Shown piece by piece: positions 22,021 to 23,956 of a stretch of DNA of 23,956 nt. Numbering within the stretch: position 1 is the first letter of the stretch; every line of letters begins with the position of its first letter. The notes beneath the pieces are model-generated. The model searched no databases. It had not been told where the DNA came from and saw only the letters and a program-made list of their open reading frames with translations. This DNA is from an uncultured Collinsella sp. (GTDB lineage Bacteria; Actinomycetota; Coriobacteriia; Coriobacteriales; Coriobacteriaceae), in NCBI GenBank assembly GCA_900552295.1, contig URZB01000001.1, positions 1 to 23,956 of the forward strand. The letters are read 5' to 3'. Made by a program: the position numbers and the translations under genes.

Positions 22021-23148
22021 ATGAAGGATCTACTTTGTGACATATCAGCTTTTAGGTACTGGCGTTTGCCTCCTCAAGTCCGCGCTTTGTGTCCGCCGCT
22101 TCCACGACCGGAAGAAGACCGGCAGCGATATGATCTCGCCCGCAACCCGACGGCTGCGGTCGCGCTCGGTTTTCCGTTGTATACATTGGTTCGGACGAGA
22201 AACAAACGGACTTGTCCTGCCAGCATTAGGCAGCGGCTGTTTCTTGGTGAGCTCCCCAGGGAATCCGTGCTGGAAACGGAGCATGGGTTTTTGGTTACGT
22301 CTCCTCTACTGACGACATTCATCATGTCGCGGCATCTGACGGATCTTCAGCTTCTTTTGGTATTGGCGGAGATGTGTGGCTTGTTTGCGGTGTGTGCCCT
22401 GCCGGCGGCACTTGAGGCGGAGCTTTCGCGTGCAATTGATTCGGGCGCGATTTCGACAACGGTCGGTTGGGTGCGTTGCCCGTCCGAGGACGGCACCGCC
22501 TCAAATTTATGGCGTCGAGACGCTTTGGTTTTGGGCGGAGACCTTGACCGTTTTTGTTCAGATGTTTGCGGGATGCGTTACGGCAATAGATTTATGGCGG
22601 TATCGCAACTCGTTCCATTGGGTGCCGCGTCGCCTTTTGAGGTCGAGGCGTATTTGTTGCTTGGACTGCCGCGAGCCCTGGGAGGCGAAAGTTTTTGCGG
22701 CATAGAGCTTAATGTTGAAGTGATGCTAAGCACAAGTGCTCGAGCGATTGTGGGAAAGTCCCGTGTATATATCGACCTACTTCTTTCTTCGCCGGACGGC
22801 AGGCGACAGGTGGCCATTGAATGTCAGGGAAAGGCCTCGCACGGACGCGCAGGGGATGGCTTGCGTGACGCTGACCGCATGACGGCCCTTCAGGCCATGG
22901 GCTACGATGTGCTTCTCCTGACACACAGACAGATATCGGATGAGGATAGATTCCGCGCGATCGTTAAGGCCATATGCAGGATGCTCGATGCTGAATATCG
23001 TGATAAAAGCTCGGATGAGCAAAGGGCTGAGACATTACTCCGGTCTGAACTATTCGTTGACTGGACAAAATTGGGAGTAATTGACGGAAAGATGCCCGTT
23101 AGACACAAAATGGCTCGATCGTGGACGGCTGCGAATCTAAGTGAGTAG
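22021..23148 (+). CDS. DUF559/Vsr-like PD-(D/E)XK nuclease-domain protein
   Basis: A protein of about 375 residues. The first 180 or so match no family I can name; they begin CDISAFRYWRLPP and carry a hydrophobic stretch around LQLLLVLAEMCGLFAVCALP. The C-terminal part resembles the DUF559/Vsr endonuclease-like fold: YIDLLL with D252, IECQGKASH with E267, then DRMTALQAMGYDVLLLTHRQI, the usual final helix and strand. The common E-x-D(G) is E-C-Q(G), so catalysis is not assured. AbiEi-type antitoxins or other Coriobacteriia-specific proteins with this C-terminal domain are alternatives. The start is unclear: ATG 22021 and GTG 22015 are both without a Shine-Dalgarno. Base use looks more AT-rich than its neighbours. 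The gene is bracketed by two 124-bp repeats, and the second supplies its last residues and stop. Confidence 0.75.
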   Translation: MKDLLCDISAFRYWRLPPQVRALCPPLPRPEEDRQRYDLARNPTAAVALGFPLYTLVRTRNKRTCPASIRQRLFLGELPRESVLETEHGFLVTSPLLTTFIMSRHLTDLQLLLVLAEMCGLFAVCALPAALEAELSRAIDSGAISTTVGWVRCPSEDGTASNLWRRDALVLGGDLDRFCSDVCGMRYGNRFMAVSQLVPLGAASPFEVEAYLLLGLPRALGGESFCGIELNVEVMLSTSARAIVGKSRVYIDLLLSSPDGRRQVAIECQGKASHGRAGDGLRDADRMTALQAMGYDVLLLTHRQISDEDRFRAIVKAICRMLDAEYRDKSSDEQRAETLLRSELFVDWTKLGVIDGKMPVRHKMARSWTAANLSE

Positions 23149-23257
23149 ACTTTTGGCACTTTGGCGACTAGGTCGTTTTGCAACAAGGCATTTACCTGCG
23201 GCTTTATAAAGTGATATGGATGGTCTGCTCGGCAAGTTCCAAAAAGTCTACTCACTT
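23134..23257. repeat. 124-bp palindromic repeat, copy 2
   Basis: The same length and ends as copy 1, extended by AG at 23258-23259 so that CTAAGTGAG ... CTCACTTAG is fully symmetric. It overlaps the 3' end of the DUF559-like gene in the same reading frame as copy 1 does for pdxR, giving NLSE and a TAG stop. The middle differs from copy 1 at roughly twenty or more positions. Confidence 0.88.
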
Positions 23258-23324
23258 AGTTTTTGACGAGAAGCCGATGCCGAAGACGGTCCTATTTCAG
23301 GGCGTTAACAAGTTCGTGAGGCAC

Positions 23325-23356
23325 GAAAAAGGCCCGGACCAATACGGTCCGGGCCT
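23325..23356 (-). terminator. Intrinsic terminator of the rubrerythrin gene
   Basis: A perfect 11-bp GC-rich stem (AGGCCCGGACC / GGTCCGGGCCT) followed on the minus strand by TTTTT, 34 bases after the rubrerythrin stop. Confidence 0.93.
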
Positions 23357-23390
23357 CATCGAGCTAGAGGTTATGTCTCAAGCGGTTGGC

Positions 23391-23951
23391 TTAGCCAAAG
23401 TAGCGCTTAAGCAGGCCGGCAAAAGCTTTGCCGTGGCGGGCCTCGTCACGAGCCATCTCGTGCACGGTGTCGTGGATGGCATCGAGGCCAGCGGCCTTGG
23501 CGCGCTTAGCAAGATCGGTCTTGCCGGCGGTGGCGCCGTTCTCGGCCTCAACGCGCATCTCGAGGTTCTTCTTGGTGGAGTCGGTCACGACCTCGCCCAG
23601 GAGCTCGGCGAACTTGGCGGCATGCTCGGCCTCCTCGTGGGCAGCCTTTTCCCAGTACAGGCCGATCTCGGGATAGCCCTCGCGATGAGCGACGCGAGCC
23701 ATGGCCAGGTACATACCGACCTCAGAGCACTCGCCCTCAAAGTTGGCGCGCAGGTCGGCAACGATGTCCTCAGAGACACCCTCCATCTTGGCGACGCCCA
23801 CGACGTGCTCGGCGGCCCACTCGAGCTGGCCCTCCTCCTGCTTCAGGAAACGAGAACCGGGAACGCCGCACTGGGGGCACTTAAAATCCTCGGGCAGCTG
23901 GTCGCCGTCGAACTCTTCCACATAACCGCAAACGGGGCAAACAAACTTCAT
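23391..23951 (-). CDS. Rubredoxin-rubrerythrin fusion (reverse-rubrerythrin-like peroxidase)
   Basis: A 186-residue cytoplasmic non-haem iron protein. A rubredoxin-like domain comes first, with Fe(Cys)4 ligands C5, C8, C25 and C28 ([14 protein letters not shown]), then a ferritin-like four-helix diiron domain with ligands in FEGECSE, HEEAEH and MARDEARH. This order, rubredoxin before the diiron domain, is that of reverse rubrerythrins and NADH peroxidases, opposite to classical rubrerythrin. Such proteins reduce hydrogen peroxide, and often oxygen, in anaerobes. The ATG at 23951 is only 5 bases from the window end, so its ribosome binding site, promoter and any PerR-type operator are outside. 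A strong terminator follows. Confidence 0.93.
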   Translation of the reverse strand: MKFVCPVCGYVEEFDGDQLPEDFKCPQCGVPGSRFLKQEEGQLEWAAEHVVGVAKMEGVSEDIVADLRANFEGECSEVGMYLAMARVAHREGYPEIGLYWEKAAHEEAEHAAKFAELLGEVVTDSTKKNLEMRVEAENGATAGKTDLAKRAKAAGLDAIHDTVHEMARDEARHGKAFAGLLKRYFG

Positions 23952-23956
23952 GATTC

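Noticed and set aside
21715..23257. A conventional composite transposon or IS
   Set aside because: The bracketed gene has no transposase (DDE, tyrosine or serine recombinase) features, and the 124-bp repeats are far shorter than IS elements.

Overview
This 23,956-bp window looks like one contig edge of a gut Actinobacterium, most likely Collinsella or a close Coriobacteriaceae relative. That placement is inferred from GC-rich coding sequence, a bile-salt-hydrolase-type enzyme, the XRE-AlaA fusion, an RGG-tailed wHTH protein and several intergenic palindromic repeat families; no search was run. Bases 1-41 are not genomic. They are an Illumina Nextera adapter (an 8-base index plus the Read 1 transposase adapter), so the first gene, thiM, is cut off artificially.

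Layout. 42-790: partial thiM (-) behind a TPP riboswitch and terminator, then a large palindromic repeat. 832-5394 (+): HAD phosphatase, LysR regulator, MetE-like methyltransferase, uracil permease UraA. 5455-7567 (-): alpha/beta hydrolase esterase and an AzgA-type purine permease. 7761-9279 (+): an atypical peptide-deformylase-like protein lacking the HExxH glutamate, then a choloylglycine hydrolase. 9361-12661 (-): Kup potassium transporter and an EamA transporter. 12780-15320 (+): a LysR regulator divergent from the EamA gene, then an XRE-HTH/alanine-aminotransferase fusion with a second in-frame ribosome binding site. 15395-15805 (-): a peptide deformylase with an intact HEIDH motif. 16011-18421 (+): DHA2 efflux pump and an acidic/wHTH/RGG-repeat protein. 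18646-20144 (-): pdxST, the PLP synthase, divergent from its probable MocR-type regulator pdxR (20290-21729, +). 21715-23257: two 124-bp palindromic direct repeats bracketing a DUF559-like nuclease gene. 23391-23951 (-): rubredoxin-rubrerythrin peroxidase.

How the genes fit together. Cofactor supply is one theme: thiamine salvage under TPP control, and de novo PLP synthesis with its own PLP-sensing regulator. PLP links to the AlaA fusion, which is a PLP enzyme joined to a DNA-binding domain. Nucleobase uptake (UraA, AzgA), methionine synthesis (MetE-like), K+ uptake, bile salt deconjugation and peroxide detoxification fit an anaerobic gut commensal. Most convergent gene pairs are separated by clear hairpins or terminators.

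The most unusual parts are (1) the gene-plus-palindrome arrangement at 21715-23257, where the repeat supplies the last four residues and stop codon of two unrelated genes; (2) the XRE-AlaA fusion with an internal Shine-Dalgarno/ATG and an array of AAATTGAAC sites upstream; and (3) the deformylase-like protein with HMIDH in place of HExDH.
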